Below, in pieces: positions 11,525 to 24,263 of a DNA stretch of 64,000 nt; within the stretch, counting starts at the first letter, position 1, and every line of letters starts with the position of its first letter. The stretch is from Leptodontidium sp. MPI-SDFR-AT-0119 (Eukaryota; Ascomycota; Leotiomycetes; Helotiales; Leptodontidiaceae), in the NCBI GenBank assembly GCA_020726505.1, contig JAHLEZ010000004.1:1736001-1800000 (forward strand), given 5' to 3'. Below the pieces are notes generated by a model. The model did not search any database. It saw nothing but the letters and a program-made list of their open reading frames with translations, and had not been told where the DNA came from. Made by a program: the position numbers and the translations under genes.

Positions 11525-12626
11525 ATCGTAAATGGCCTCAGTATGCCTAGCATCCTTGTCGCAGAGTGGTAAATGTTCCGCGGAGTATTCTTGTTGTTGT
11601 GGAAGTTAAAGTTGAAGTTGGAGATGGGAGCGGAGATGCTTTGTGCAGGAGTGAGCGAGTGAGTGAAGTGAGCCTGGATGACCAAGTGACGTCCGGCACC
11701 CGCTTCCTGCGATGCCGAGCTTCGATTGCAGGTGGGGATTGGGTGGATGAACTCCTCGCAAGAACCTCCCTCGTTTCCCTTTTCAGGATGTTGCGCCGTT
11801 TCCGCTTTCACAACCGGCACTCAGTCATGCAAGAGGCCTGCGCGTTCGATACGGTTGGTTCTCTTTGCCATCTGACCTGTGCCGCGGTGAGAAAAAAGGG
11901 GGCAATCGCCGAAGTTGGTTACGAGGTCTCACGAAATCCCGTCAAGAATTGGGCCGGATTCCGTTGTCTATGAACACACGCCTAGGCATCATTTAGATTG
12001 TTTATTAACATGTGAAATGGTGCTTTTGACTTCGTTACCGGTATTATGTTTAATCTGAAATCTTGACCTTTCTTCTCTGGCGTAAGAATGCTTAAGAATT
12101 GAGTTCATCCTGTAGGCGAGTCGAACTTTACTTCGTCTGACACCTTCAATAGAAGTACAACTTACAACCTCTAAAAATTAAGCATCGAAGGCCCAGCTTG
12201 CCACTCGGCATTCATGGTATCCCGTAAATTCCGCCTCTACCTCAGATCGTATTTTGATACAGTATTGCACAAGAGGTTGCCTAGTTGTGACCAATAGTCT
12301 CACACAATACTGAGGCCGACTAGCTTCCCGACTTTCAGCATGCAACATTCAGAACTCACGACTTGGGAGATTGGAAGTATTTTTTGGCAATTCCCCTCTG
12401 GATCTAGATAACTCCTTTTTTGCTTTTCAGCACCGCTCAGGATGATCCGCCAAAAGCGTGGCTGTGACTTCGTAACTCTTACCATATTTCTACGCCCATT
12501 GATCATGTCCACTTCGGCCAAAGTATCTCCAGCCTCCGTCTATCATTACGAAGTATACCTACCCTCGAGGCCTAAATCAGGACCTCCAAATTCGGACCGT
12601 GCGCTTTCACTACCGCTCTAAACAAC
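11525..12626. other. Intergenic region between LCB kinase and coatomer beta genes
   Basis: No supported gene. The first ~250 bases upstream of the kinase start form its promoter and leader. The rest is mixed sequence with no recognisable family on either strand. Because the coatomer gene ends at 12627, the remainder includes its 3' UTR. Confidence 0.4.
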
Positions 12627-15600
12627 TCAGGCAACCTCTCCAACCTTGTTTAAGCCTTTGAGCGACCCAAGACTGAGAGCAAGACCTTGCGATCTACTGC
12701 GAATGCGGACAAAGCCAGTGACTGGGCCATCTTCACCTTCCTTTTCAATACTCAAGTTTGCAAGTGCATCCTCGCCTATATATAATCAGTGAATGTACAT
12801 GCAAGGGGCAAATATCAAAACTTACCAAAGACACTTCTAGCGTAGAGGTTTGCACTCAGGAATTGACAGTCACCCTTAAGCGAGGCTTCGGGAGTTAGAC
12901 AGCTCATATTCGTGCATGCCATGAGTTGAGTGAGGAAATCCCGCAACGATTTGGCCTTGGAGTTGATGTTGACCTTGTTCTCCCACTCAAACTCGGTCCA
13001 CATGGTGCGGAATTGTGTTTCTGTGCAAATGGCGGGTTGAATATAATCCATGATATCAACGTGGACATCGTTCAAAATGACAACATTGTTCTCGGTGGAG
13101 CTGGCACCGTCGTAAACAACATTTCCGAAGATGACACCAGTATCTGTCGAAGACACCTTGATTGTAGATTGGACGTTCTGGAAGTCGTGTGGGCCGAGAT
13201 TCTGAGTAGTTGGTCGTTCGACAACCTTTAGGTCGCCTAACGTGGCGAACTCGACAGAGAGGTTTTGGAGCGTTTCCGTTGTCTGGTTGACCAAGAGAAC
13301 ATCGAGTACAATATCGAATTGATGAACCTTGACATATGCCTCGACGTAGACAGGATCCGAGAAACCGGTCAATTGAACAACTCGGCTGAGTTTTGATGAC
13401 ATATCTTCAACTGTCGAATCTCCACCCGTAGCCTTCTCGAGATCGAGCTCAATCTCATCAGTTCCATCACCAGCATTCTTCTTTGCCAGTTGCCGAATTG
13501 AGACAACATCGTCAACTTGGACCGCAGTCTTAGCCTTCTCAACAGCTTCCTTGGCAGCTCGCTTCTTCTCTTCCACCTGTACCATCGCGCGGAAAGCTTT
13601 CCGTGTGTCATCTAAGAACACGGTCTCGAGATCCTTATTCTGGGCAAACTCAGCAAGCGATCTGACACAAGTCATAATTCTGTCCACAGAGTCTTCGTCA
13701 ATGGGAGCCTTGACGAATTGCGATTGACCAACACGTATAATTGAGATCATAATCAACATGGCTTCGGCACGCAAGGCATTCGTACGGGCTTTATCGGGCG
13801 AGATTTCTGAGTGGCGCATGACGAGCTTGGTAAGAGTAGAGGAGAGTACGGATGCGAGGTAGTAGTCGCCATCGAGGATGAGTTGACGAAGAGGTGGTTT
13901 CTGGGCTGCCTTGACAGCTTCTAATTTCGCAGCGACGGCTGACTGACTGGTCAAAGCACTCTCAGTAGCATATGTACCATCTGCAAGCACTCGTCTCGAT
14001 CCAGTTGGTGCAGCTTTTGAATGTCCGTTGACCTGCTCTGGCTCCTTGGCTGGCTCGTGGCCGTCCGCAACCTCATCTAAAAGGCGCTGCTCTGATGCCA
14101 AGATTGGAATCTCGCCTAAGCTTGCTCGTATCCTTTTCCAGGCATCTCGGATGTCATTGGCCTCAAGAGAGTATTCTCCCACAATCCAAAGGGCACCTCG
14201 GTAGACCTTTCCAGCACGTACTTCACTCAATGTCGACACTAGCCGCTCGACGATAGAGGGTCGGAGTTTGGGGAATTTTTCGACCACCTCCTTTACGAAT
14301 GAAATAACATCAACTGCGGACGTGTTATTGAAATCCGCAATAAAGTCCATCAGAAGGTCTACAACGCTGGCAGCCACTTCAGAGAACTTGATGGCGCATT
14401 GATGGATAGAGTGGATGAGTAGTTGGCGATACTCGTTGTTCTTCTCGTATTCCTGGTCCACGGTTTTGGAAAGCTCTTTCTTCAAGAGCAACACAACTTC
14501 CTCCACATTCTTGCTGGAAACCATTTCCATTGCGATTTCCAAGGCCTTCTTTCTCACATCGATGTCCGGGCTTGAAAGAACTCGCAAAATTTCCATAATG
14601 AGGTCGTCCAAAACACCCTCATTCTTTTGTCTAAGCACATCCACTCGGTCGAGAACAATTAGTTTCACGTTGTTGTCGGCCTCCTTGATGCTGAGTTCAA
14701 TGAACTTAGCAGCAGCAGCTTTGACAGCCACGGGGTTGCTCGTCAACGCAGTCAGAGACGAAGCTGCTTCGTAGACCACTGTCGTTGCTCCAGCTTCCAA
14801 CAGATCGAAGATAAGCCGTAAATATCGAGCCTATAAGATTTAGTGCATGCCACGATACGAGACTAGAAGTTCCAACCTTGTTCTGCGAATTCTGAATCGC
14901 ATCCTTCCGAATGAACTCCAACTCAACCAATTGTAAAAGCTCATCGGCATTTGGGATTCCATCAAAGACACTGCTGAGATATGCCAAAGACTTGTCATGG
15001 CTAATGCTAACCAAAGCCGCAAAGGCGTTCCTCTTGCAAGTGTGATCACTTTCTGTCTCCAGGAAAGTTGCTATTAGCTCAGGAGCGTCGGGTATGAGGC
15101 TCTCAGAGTGTTGGAATATGGAGGCGACTGCAAAGACGGCATTCTTTCGGACATATGCATGGCGATGCTCGAGGCAAGAACGGGCACATGAAAGGAGGGG
15201 TTCGAGGAGCTCAGTTTCTCGAAGTTTGCAGAGGAAGCGCAAGGTGTTGCCTCGAATGTATTCGTTGGGGTGCTGGAGGTCATTCTGAATGCCGTTACTA
15301 CGCATTCGTTAGTGAAGATAACTTTATAGCACATGCCATATATGCTTACCATACGAGAATCATCTCCTGCTTCAGTTTCCCACTTGCATCGAGCTTGGGG
15401 CATATCTCGTAGTAGAAATACAAGAGCTTCTTTAGGGCCTTGTGCTTCGAAGGCATGACGAATCGAATGATGTGCATAAGCAGTTGTGGCATTGGATCCC
15501 CGTTCAGCATAATTGTCAGAATGCGCTTCATCGTTTCCACCTTGCTCTCATCCGTCCCCTTTTCCAGCTGCGTCCGCAACTCGGACATGGTAGGGACGTC

Positions 15601-15654
15601 GGCAGCATTGTCCTGGTGAACCAAACTGTACGAACTCTCCAAGAAAGAAGCCAT
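12627..15654 (-). CDS. SEC26: Coatomer subunit beta (beta-COP)
   Basis: Four exons (15654-15350, 15297-14877, 14830-12826, 12775-12627) encode 959 residues, the normal length of fungal beta-COP. It starts [20 protein letters not shown]. The N-terminal adaptin-like HEAT solenoid includes [41 protein letters not shown] and [17 protein letters not shown] charged hinge follows around residues 430-490, then the C-terminal appendage. The last exon gives [19 protein letters not shown] and ends KVGEVA. The protein is part of the COPI F-subcomplex that coats Golgi-derived vesicles for retrograde transport. All introns are short and canonical. The gene is divergent from the Mago nashi gene, with 448 bp between starts. 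Confidence 0.96.
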
Positions 15655-16102
15655 ATTGGCTAGAAACTGGTAGTGCACAGCAGCAGCGTGAGTCGAATAT
15701 GTGCCGTATGAAAGGTGACCTAAGTGTAAAGGTGTCGGTGGGCTGGCGTTTGTGGGCTTGTGGTAATGGGTAGAGAGTCAACTCGATCGAAACTAGGGGC
15801 GAATAGATAATTGGGAGGAAATTGCCAGTAATCCTTGCGCACAGGGAGAGAGATTTGGTTGAACGTTGCGCATTCAGAACAGCATGGTCGGAATTCAGAA
15901 GTGCTCTCTGGGAGACCACGATCCAGGTGTTCATTCGAGAATAGCGTGGAGGCCTGATATGGTGGTAAGGCCATAACACCCCACCACTTGCAGCTGTAGG
16001 TGAAGCCGCTCGCAAAGCGAGCAAACTCGCGCCAAAACACCTTCAGCCTCGACATAATTCCAATTGTCAGTCGTGCCCAGAACACACACATCCCCAGTCA
16101 AT
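15655..16102. promoter_or_regulatory. Shared divergent promoter region, SEC26 / mago
   Basis: This 448-bp gap separates the start codons of two divergently transcribed housekeeping genes, so both promoters must lie here. No clear TATA box was seen. The assignment rests on gene arrangement only. Confidence 0.55.
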
Positions 16103-16830
16103 ATGGCTGCCTCCAACGAACCATTCTACATCCGATACTAGTGAGTGCCATTTATTTCTGTCAAGGAATATACTAACGTTCTTTGCGCAGTTCGGGACAT
16201 CAAGGACGACACGGCCATGAGTTTCTAGGTGAGCGTTAAAACCACTTTTCCCAGACGCAAACTTATGCTTTCGTATAGAATTCGATTTCCGGGTCCTAGG
16301 AGATGGAAGGAGTGCTTCTGCGAGATATGCCAACAATTCCAATTACCGCAATGATTCTCTTATTCGGAAGGAGAGTGCGTTGATATACCCTCCCTGTGCC
16401 ATTCGAACTCGACTAAGTACCGTGTTACTTGTAGTGTGCGTCAGCTCTTTGATGGTGGATGAGATCAAGAGGATCATCAAGACTAGCGAGATCATGAAGT
16501 AAGGCCCTAAGGTGCCCCCGAGCAAGTCTTGTTGACTTACGATCTTGTAGGGAAGACGATAGCAAGTGGCCACAGAAGAACAAGGATGGAAGACAGGAGT
16601 TGGAGATACGATTGGGAAGCGAGCACATTTCCTTCGAGGTATGGTTTTCATACTCTCCCCAGTGCCGTATACTGACAAAATGGTTCAAGACCGCTAAGAT
16701 TGGCTCCCTTGTCGACGTCACTGAGTCTCAGGACCCCGAAGGCTTGCGTGTGTTCTACTACCTCGTCCAAGATCTCAAGGCATTGGTATTCTCTTTGATA
16801 GCCTTGCACTTCAAGATCAAGCCTATTTGA
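16103..16830 (+). CDS. mago: Mago nashi homologue (exon junction complex core)
   Basis: Six exons (16103-16140, 16191-16228, 16279-16374, 16435-16498, 16551-16638, 16690-16830) encode 154 residues. Joined, they read [20 protein letters not shown], then the family core [39 protein letters not shown] and [20 protein letters not shown], ending in HFKIKPI. This is the highly conserved Mago fold, which pairs with Y14 to clamp eIF4A3 on spliced mRNA. A short loop (VLGDGRSAS) replaces the metazoan PDGKL segment. The gene has five introns of about 50 bp in only 465 coding bases. The start at 16103 is the first in-frame ATG. Confidence 0.96.
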
Positions 16831-17476
16831 GGAACAAATATTGCATCAGGATGTCGTTGCGGCGTATGGCGTTGCTTTCCTTGCGCACCAAAAAGGGATA
16901 CCATAGAAATGGGAATGCAAGCCGGTTTGGGTCATTCTGACCACCATCTAACATCATCCTCGAAATTTCTGAAACAGTGATTCTGAGGTATCTCTGTTTG
17001 TGGCTCATGTACTTGCATGTACCTCGTGCTTCTGACGTGACTTTGGCAGACAAATGGGACAAACGAGGCTCTTCTATTTTCAATGCATCACCCTCTCACG
17101 GCTACTCACCGAGCGCCAGAATAGAGATTGGGAAGAGAAATGCCTTCTATCGAATTGGTGTTTATTATACCCAGTTCCATACCCACTCTGACGCTGTGGT
17201 TGACATCCGCAATACACGCGACTGACGCGGGGAATAATGGGGAAAGGATGGGCATCGCGGGCTTGGCATTCTAGATACCCAGACAAGGACCTGATCGAGG
17301 CCGCCTCTATCCTCCCCCCCCCCCCGTCTATTCTCTCTATCAATCCGTGAAAATGTATTGCGCAACGCCAGCGGTGTCCATCTAATTGCTGACACCAGTC
17401 ATATTCCTTTCTACCTTCTGTATCTTTAGACTCACCTCACCTCCTTCGAGCCTGGCCGGCGCGGGCGTGCGACCAA
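16831..17476. other. Intergenic region between mago and the GID4-like gene
   Basis: No gene was recognised. A homopolymer run of about 13 C lies near 17314-17326. The sequence just before 17477 is pyrimidine-rich, as in other fungal leaders. Confidence 0.45.
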
Positions 17477-18607
17477 ATGCCCACCCCATCAGTGTCCAGC
17501 AACGAGAGCATCGTTGCAGTGACTCCATTACACTCCTCATGCCCACCCGACGATGACAGAGCGAACTGGCGGGTTGTAGACATGGATGTGCCCCATGATG
17601 AAGCAATCGCTACTGCGCCAGAAGTACTTCAACAGCCAACTCCTCCGCCAGCAGAATCGCGGGCAGCCGGTTCAACGGATACACACATTGCAGAGCAGCA
17701 CAACACTAAACAGATGGATGTAGACGAGGAGAATAGTGGGCCAGATATGCTGTCCCCCATGAGTGCAGAGGGAGATAAGCCAGAAGAGAGCGAGCTTCCT
17801 TCGTTGTCAAATACGGACCTTGGATCTCCCTCCATGGGATATGACTTCTCTAACATACGAGTATGGGCCCTTGGACTTCCGATATATCTGATGATGCTTA
17901 CACCTTCTCTAGCTTTTCCCATCTTCTCCTTCTTCCTTTCTGCGCGCTGGAAGCAAGTTCCACGGAACTCAGCAATCGGAGCGTCAAGTTTACGATGTCC
18001 AAGTCGAGATCAAGCATGTGGACATGAGAGAATCGTTTCTCTGTGGATATCTGCGTATACAAGGTAGGAGAGGGACTCTGGATCGTTTACTTTCACTTCT
18101 GCAGAACTGATATAATCTAGGACTGACGGAGGATCACCCGACTCTTACGACTTACTTCGAAGGAGAAATAATTGGGTCCAAATACACCTTCCTCACTCAA
18201 CATCAGGACTGGGGCTCGACAGATAAGGTCGATCTACAACATTGGGCCAAGTTCTCGGCCTTTCGGCCATTTCACCACAAGGCAAAGAAAGGCCATTTTC
18301 ACATCCCGCAACTAGCACAACGAGAGAACATATTCATGAGATGGAAGGAGCATTTCCTGGTACCGGATCATAGAGTACGAACAATCAGTGGTGCTAGTTT
18401 TGAAGGGTTCTATTACATCTGCTTCAACCAGATTCAAGGAACGGTTAGCGGGATTTATTTCCACGCAAAAAGCGAGAAGTAAGTCATAGTTACTAGATGG
18501 CATATGCCAACCAGGGCAAAGACGCTAATCTCAAAATTAGGTTTCAACAACTAGAGCTGAAGCATGTTGAAGATAGGGGATGCTTTGCAGCAATGGAGTT
18601 TCGATGA
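17477..18607 (+). CDS. GID4/Vid24-family substrate receptor of the GID (CTLH) ubiquitin ligase
   Basis: Four exons (17477-17860, 17913-18063, 18121-18478, 18541-18607) encode 319 residues. The first ~125 residues are disordered and acidic. After splicing, FLRAGSKFHGTQQSERQVYD leads into the Vid24/GID4 beta-barrel: VQVEIKHVDMRESFLCGYLR, GLTEDHPTLTTYFEGEIIG, WAKFSAFRPF, ENIFMRWKEHFLVPDH and FEGFYYICFNQIQGTVSGIYF. The protein ends SEKFQQLELKHVEDRGCFAAMEFR. In yeast and humans this barrel recognises proline-type N-degrons and recruits gluconeogenic enzymes or other clients to the GID/CTLH E3. All junctions keep frame. The Ser/Pro-rich N-terminus is specific to filamentous fungi, and its role is unknown. 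Confidence 0.93.
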
Positions 18608-19093
18608 ATGATGATGAATGAAAACCGTGTGTTGATTTGGAGAATGGTCGATGGACAGGCCGTTTTCATAGCTTGTACATGAGGCATGGCATCTGGGAAT
18701 AAGAGCGAATGCGTAAGGGTCCCCAAAAGGGGACCTAGCGTTCATGGAGTTCGACATGTTTTTACAGCGGTTTTGGAGTCCTTTTTTGCAGGAACGGTTT
18801 ATGGCTTCTGCCCACTGTGAATATTCCAAGCGAAATAAATCCCAAAAAATACCTCACTAGACTACGGTATACTGTACCTAAGTACCTATCTTCTGACATG
18901 TGTCCGATCTTCGCAAGTTTTCTATTTTGCCTGAATAAGTGCTGAGGCATGATATCGAAGCACGAGACAATCTTGCAGAGGTGGATTCGCGTCCCCCTGC
19001 CGCAGCAGGACCTCAAAGCTAATCCGAGCTCCCCTCTTCAACAATCTTCTGATTTGAACTCTCTCCACAACATAACAACCACAAAAACACACA
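18608..19093. other. Intergenic region between the GID4-like gene and the membrane-protein gene
   Basis: No gene was recognised. The A/C-rich stretch before 19094 (CACAACATAACAACC) looks like a fungal leader. Confidence 0.45.
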
Positions 19094-19833
19094 ATGGATT
19101 TCGCACCCTACCAAGACCAGTCCCCCGAGACCAACCGCGCCCTCTCACCACCCCCCATCGAAGGCCGACGCTCCTTCTCTCCAACCCGCCGCTCATTCTC
19201 CCCCGCGCTCCCCTCACCCACCAATGGACCACGAGCCACAGCCAACCCATGGGCGCCTCGAGCATCTATCGACGAGACCGTCTCACCGCAAGGCTTTGGA
19301 AATACTAGCACAGCAGCACGAGACGTCGAGAGCGGTCGGGGAAGACTGAATGAGTTCGAGACGAGCTTGCCCATCCGGCTGGATTTCGAGGCTTGTTTGG
19401 CATATCTGCTACTCCCTCCTGCGGGTGGAGTGCTGTTGCTGGTTATGGAACATAAGAGTGACTATGTGAGGTGAGTTTGGGACTTTCCGGGAATAAAGAT
19501 GGGTATAGGGATATGGCTACGGTTGGAGAGAGCTGGACTAATATTGGGTGGTTGTAGATTCCATGCCTGGCAGTCCTCGTTGTTGTTCTCGGCCATGTTC
19601 GTCTTGCATTTGATATTCTCGTGGTCGTCGTTCTTGTCGTGGGTTATTTTCATTGCGGATCTGGGGCTGATAGGGTACTTGACGATGAGGGCGTATCGAG
19701 ATGGTAAGTCATGTTCACTCACTACAGATATACGATATCGTTACTAAACAATGCCTTCACAGCGGATACTCTTGACAGATGCGAGGTACCTTTCTTCGGC
19801 AGACTTGCGAGCAGTATCTTGGACGACGAGTGA
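19094..19833 (+). CDS. Small integral membrane protein (DUF4870/UPF0132-like)
   Basis: Three exons (19094-19470, 19558-19703, 19763-19833) encode 197 residues. The N-terminal ~90 residues are Pro/Ser-rich and disordered (RRSFSPTRRSFSP). They are followed by a compact membrane domain with about three helices: ACLAYLLLPPAGGVLLLVME, then WQSSLLFSAMFVLHLIFSW and WVIFIADLGLIGYLTMRAY. The order YLLxPxGG...R-FHAWQSSLL...AYRDADTLDRCEVPFFG fits the DUF4870/UPF0132 architecture found in bacteria and fungi. The function is not established. Introns are canonical (GTGAGT, GTAAGT). Family assignment is from memory of the motif pattern and would need a profile search. Confidence 0.75.
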
Positions 19834-19983
19834 GATTCTTAAGGCGGCATTTTGAGTTTTGAGATACCCATTCATTGTTTTCTGACATGGAGCTACTACT
19901 GTACTCTAGATAGACTAATACCTAATCAATAATCCAGTGCACTATCACTACCGAGATTCAAATTTCCTCCCTCTCCCATTGCT

Positions 19984-22000
19984 TCAGAAGTACCGCGGCA
20001 TTGGCGGCGCATTGTTGATGTCCATCGGTCGTGCCATTCTGTCCCTACCAGGTTGAGGGAACTGGCGACTCTGCACCGAGACATTCGCGAACTGCGGCCT
20101 CTCCATCCCAGGATGCCCAAAGTTGGTCCTCTCGGATCTCTCATCCAAGATATTGTTCAGAGCAGGCCACATGCCACTCATTCCAATTGCCTGATCATCA
20201 TCATCCTCCCCATCCATCTCCTTTCTCAAACTGTCAATCTGCTTCTTCAGCTCCTTCCACAGAATATTTCCACTCAGCTCATCCTCACGGTGTCTGAACT
20301 TCGCCTTCTTCTCCTCTGTTCTAGCGACAATGACGAGCAGAGCAGCGACGAATGCCTCTTTCATGTAGGCAAAGCTGAAGTCCGCTGTGATGTCTGCAAC
20401 TCTGACCGATAGTTCCTTAGGGAAGTCGATCTTCTTATTGTCGCGAAGTTTATTGCGCCAGTAGTCGGCATACTGTGACGAGTTAGCATGTACTTATAGC
20501 TTCCCAAGCGACGGGAAGGGTTAAGTGTGTATACCTGGACTCGCTCCTCACGAGATGGGACGTCGAAGAAATACTTCCTGTCGAACCGACTTGGTCGCTT
20601 TGCAATTCCTGGATCGAGACGCTCGAGATGGTTTGTACTCCCAATCATTAGTATGCCGTCTGAGTAACGGGGTCAGCAATCGCCTCTTTAGGACTGTGCT
20701 AGGAAGAAGGTAAGATGTGTTCCTAGAAAATCTTGAGACATCCAAAAAGGGAAATTTTGGGCTTCCCCATTACCTACGGTTGGACTCCAGACCATCTACT
20801 TCGTTCAAGAAGTAACTCCGAACCATAGGGCTGACCAAGGAGTCGATGTCCTCGAAGATGAGGAGACAAGGAGCCATGCGACGAGCCATGAGGAAGATCT
20901 GACGGATGCCGTATTCCGGTCCGGCATAGCTGTTGAAAGTCTTCACGTACAGTGACTCAATGTTAGGCTTGGTCCTCTTGGAGATATCGTGCATGAGAGC
21001 TTTAGTAGAGATAGTTTTGCCGTTCTAATCAGATAGTCAGTATTTTAGAGAGTCTCAGAGATCTGGTGACTTACTCCAGGGGGACCATAGAAAATAACGC
21101 CTCTCTAGCGAGCCGAGTCAGTAACAGAAATAGTGTTGTGAAGTTGAAGGAAACAAACCTTCCACGGAACTCCAAACTCGGCATATCGATCTTCGGCGTC
21201 GAAGAATCCAATCACATCCTCAATGATAGTATCCTTCTTCTCCTTTTCAAGAATGACATCTTCCCAGTTCGATTTCTGCACATTCTCCCACAGCTCCCTG
21301 TTGGGTGACCAGTATCCCTGGTCGAAAACAAGAACCTCGCCGTGGAGCTCCATTTGCCACTTAGCAGCGGCAGCTAGCAAGTCGTCTGTTTTCTTCTGAG
21401 CAGAAACCTTACTCTCTGACTCGTCGACGAGGATGTAGTTGTAGGAATTGATACCATATGGACCCGTTTGCCCACTGACAACGTAGAGGAGGAAAGCATC
21501 TCCCTTGTACACATAGTCGTATGCCGCAAACGAAATATTATCAGCGAAAGCGCCGCCAGTCTCATCATTGTATCGTCTTGCCGGGGGGACGAATTGTCGT
21601 TCCATCAAAGCCTTGTCGGCCTCACGAATGAAGTATGTGACATCGTCACTAGAAGCCCCAAACGACAGAAGATCACTGGTATAGACCGGGGATACTGTGA
21701 GGTGGTGCTTGGGATGCTGGGCACGGATTGCTGCGACAATAGGAGCCTCGCTGAATATTCTCTTTCCAGAGCTTTGGAAAAGTAAGTTATTTTGTTTTCA
21801 AAGACACACGACATGGACAAATTTTGATTTCAATACGCAATTCACAGAAAAGATTTAGAAACAAGCAAAAGTTACCTGTTCTTGAAAAACTCATCGGACA
21901 CTGAACCTCCCCCTCCCCTGTGAGACGATGAGGCTGCGGGGTCGCGGGATCGATGTCCACCAGTCGAGACATGGACGAAATCATCGTAGTTGGAAGACAT
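19984..22000 (-). CDS. BCS1-like AAA ATPase
   Basis: Six exons (22000-21876, 21771-21159, 21104-21075, 21024-20778, 20659-20535, 20472-19984) encode 542 residues. A 30-bp exon supplies [10 protein letters not shown] and the next exon starts NGKT, so the Walker A motif GPPGNGKT is split by an intron. Walker B is [32 protein letters not shown], with the arginine pair [11 protein letters not shown], is the sensor/arginine-finger region typical of the BCS1-like branch. The N-terminal ~240 residues ([20 protein letters not shown] onward) are the family-specific domain without a clear mitochondrial leader. The C-terminus is charged, Met/Pro-rich and ends MPRYF. Fungi have many such paralogues outside the Rieske-inserting true Bcs1, so the cellular role is not assigned. 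Stop TGA at 19984-19986. Confidence 0.9.
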
Positions 22001-23892
22001 ATTGCTTGACCAGTCGATTGAGAATCAATTGGAGAAATGCAGAGCTACTCGCAAAGCAATTCGATCATGAAATGGATAGAGATGGAGGTCTAAAGCATAG
22101 CAATCGAGACGAGATGTCGTTGCCTAAGACCCCAGCCTCTCCAGCGTCGTACCTTTCTCGATGCAGTCGGAATACGAGCGGCACAATGAAACGGCTGACA
22201 TGACGATCGCCAAGGCATTTCTTACGTGACACCGTATGAGAACGAGTTCTGCTGCTTGGAAGAACACTTGATAGCTTTGAAAACCATTGGAACTTACGAT
22301 GCACGCCAAAGGAAGATAAGGAATTGAAACTTTTTGAGCCCCTTTCTTCACGTGCTCGGGCACGTTCTTGTGTGGAGAGGCTCAGGAACGACATTCCACA
22401 CATTTCTCTACCGAGACGGCCTCGGACTTTCACAATACATGCCTTGAGAACTTCCCGTCCAACTTTTCTATGCCATTGGTTTTCTTTGCGTGTGGTTGAA
22501 TTGAACAGCATGGCCGAATTTCAACATGGCGATATTGTGGGAGGAAGCTTTCGGCGCCCAAGATATCTGTAAGATGTGGGCGGTTGATCAAGCATACCTA
22601 TCATAGGGCTCCAAAATCCCTCGGATGTAGTTCATCTCAAGAACCTAAAGCTTTTAAATTTGAGAAGCCAGGAGTGCATGGTTCTTTAAGTTTTGAGCAA
22701 CGACCTCTGAACAGTTCCCAAGTCCAGGTATACTTTAACACGAAGTCCGTGTTTATCCTATAATACCTCATGCTTTGTTTGATACCTTTGTCTCTCTTCG
22801 GTCTTGAACTTCTAATTTAATCTTTTCACAAACAGCATTAAAGTCTTGGAAGTGTCCTAGTTTTCTGTCGATTTACTGCTGTACTATCATATTTTTACGC
22901 GTCCTCGGATACTGCCCGTTAAGTCATTTCGTGGTAAAGTAGGACATGCGATTACGGAACAGTCTTTCAGATACTCCTTGTGCTTTCCAGTCGCATATCT
23001 TTGTGTGTTACAATTCGATTTCAAAGTTCCAGCTTCCATTGTTTTGTCCGTCAGCGTAAAGAGATATGCAGCATCGCCGATGGTCGGAATTCGAAATGGA
23101 AATGATTACCCAGCTGGTTAGAGTTAGAAATATCGAAATGCATGCCTGCGACACATTGACGATACTTCTACTACTTTCTGACGCTGAATTCCCTTATCTT
23201 CTCTCTGGGAGTCACTTTCTTGGCAGGGTGGCCAATTGGAAGGAGATAACTGCATTGAATGTAGGAAGCGCTCCAGGACTTTGAGGTGCTCGCTATCCTT
23301 CAATCGTCTGAGAATCACGATCTTTCGAGCTCAATCAACAGCCCCCCTACTAGTCAAATCCCCTCTACTGTTTCCTTCGATTGAAGTCCGTTTCAGCATC
23401 TCCCTCAAGTTACGGAGAAGACTCTAAACGTGCTTAGCGCCACATGGCTACAATACCTTTTTTGGCTTTCTCTCAAGACATCAAACAATATATATCGGGG
23501 CGTCGCATTCAACATCTATTTATATCGAGCCCCTGAAAGTCTGCAAAGGGGATCAGCAGAAACATTTCCCAAAACACTCTTCACATCAGAAGACTCAAGC
23601 TTTGTACAACCCCGCAATCCCCATCCACCCCCATCCCACCACCCGGCCCTATCATCTAAAGTGAAAACACGAGCTTCCCAGGGTTTAGTTGTATTCAGCC
23701 GCCTTCACCAGCACCCACCCACGATCCAAACCCTTCATACATACCCGTAGGCGAGGCCCTCAAGCTTCTCACACCCAGCCCAAGCCAACAAACCACAACC
23801 CTCCTCTCTCCAACTCCACATATTACCCTCTCGCCTCCCTTCTCTAAATGCTTTATCCGGGAGATAAGGACTACTAATCATCGCTGGGTTGT
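22001..23892. other. Gene-poor region between the AAA ATPase and the transposon stack
   Basis: About 1.9 kb with no recognisable gene. It includes the promoter of the minus-strand AAA ATPase near 22001-22300. The 23560-23850 part is very C/A-rich on the plus strand. Short open frames show no family motif. Confidence 0.45.
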
Positions 23893-23896
23893 ATAT

Positions 23897-23924
23897 CCCC
23901 TCCAGGTCGAAAAGACAGGTTTTT
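23897..23924 (+). repeat. Left TIR of piggyBac-like element, outer part
   Basis: The outer 28 bp of the 49-bp left arm ends in TTTTT, the Gypsy target. The remaining 21 bp continue at 47500-47520 after the insertion. Confidence 0.9.
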
Positions 23925-24200
23925 TGTCATATGTACGCGCACTTGTTTCCTCTGAGCCAAGGAGCCTTAGGACCGATACTGATGCGGGGGTGCAATGAAC
24001 TCTATTTGTCTAAATAGTAGTAGGACATATCACGACTGCGTATGTCCTCGTACGCCGGTGCTTTAGTGCCCGGCACGGGACACCCCCTCTATATATACGC
24101 TTCCCCTTTAGACTTCTTAAAAGGCCAAAGATTAGTTCTAAATACATTTCTGAACTGTAATTCTATAAGCTTTGCCTACTGTGACACTTAACACCTTACA
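23925..24200 (+). repeat. Gypsy 5' LTR
   Basis: 276 bp, starting TGTCATATGTACG and ending CACCTTACA. It contains a TATA-like CTATATATACGC and matches 45732-45981 plus 47469-47494, with transition differences of the RIP kind. Confidence 0.9.
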
Positions 24201-24263
24201 AGCTAATCTCTCTACTCACAGGGAGGTAATACGAAGAAGTAGAGTAACAGTTCTTTGTTTACT

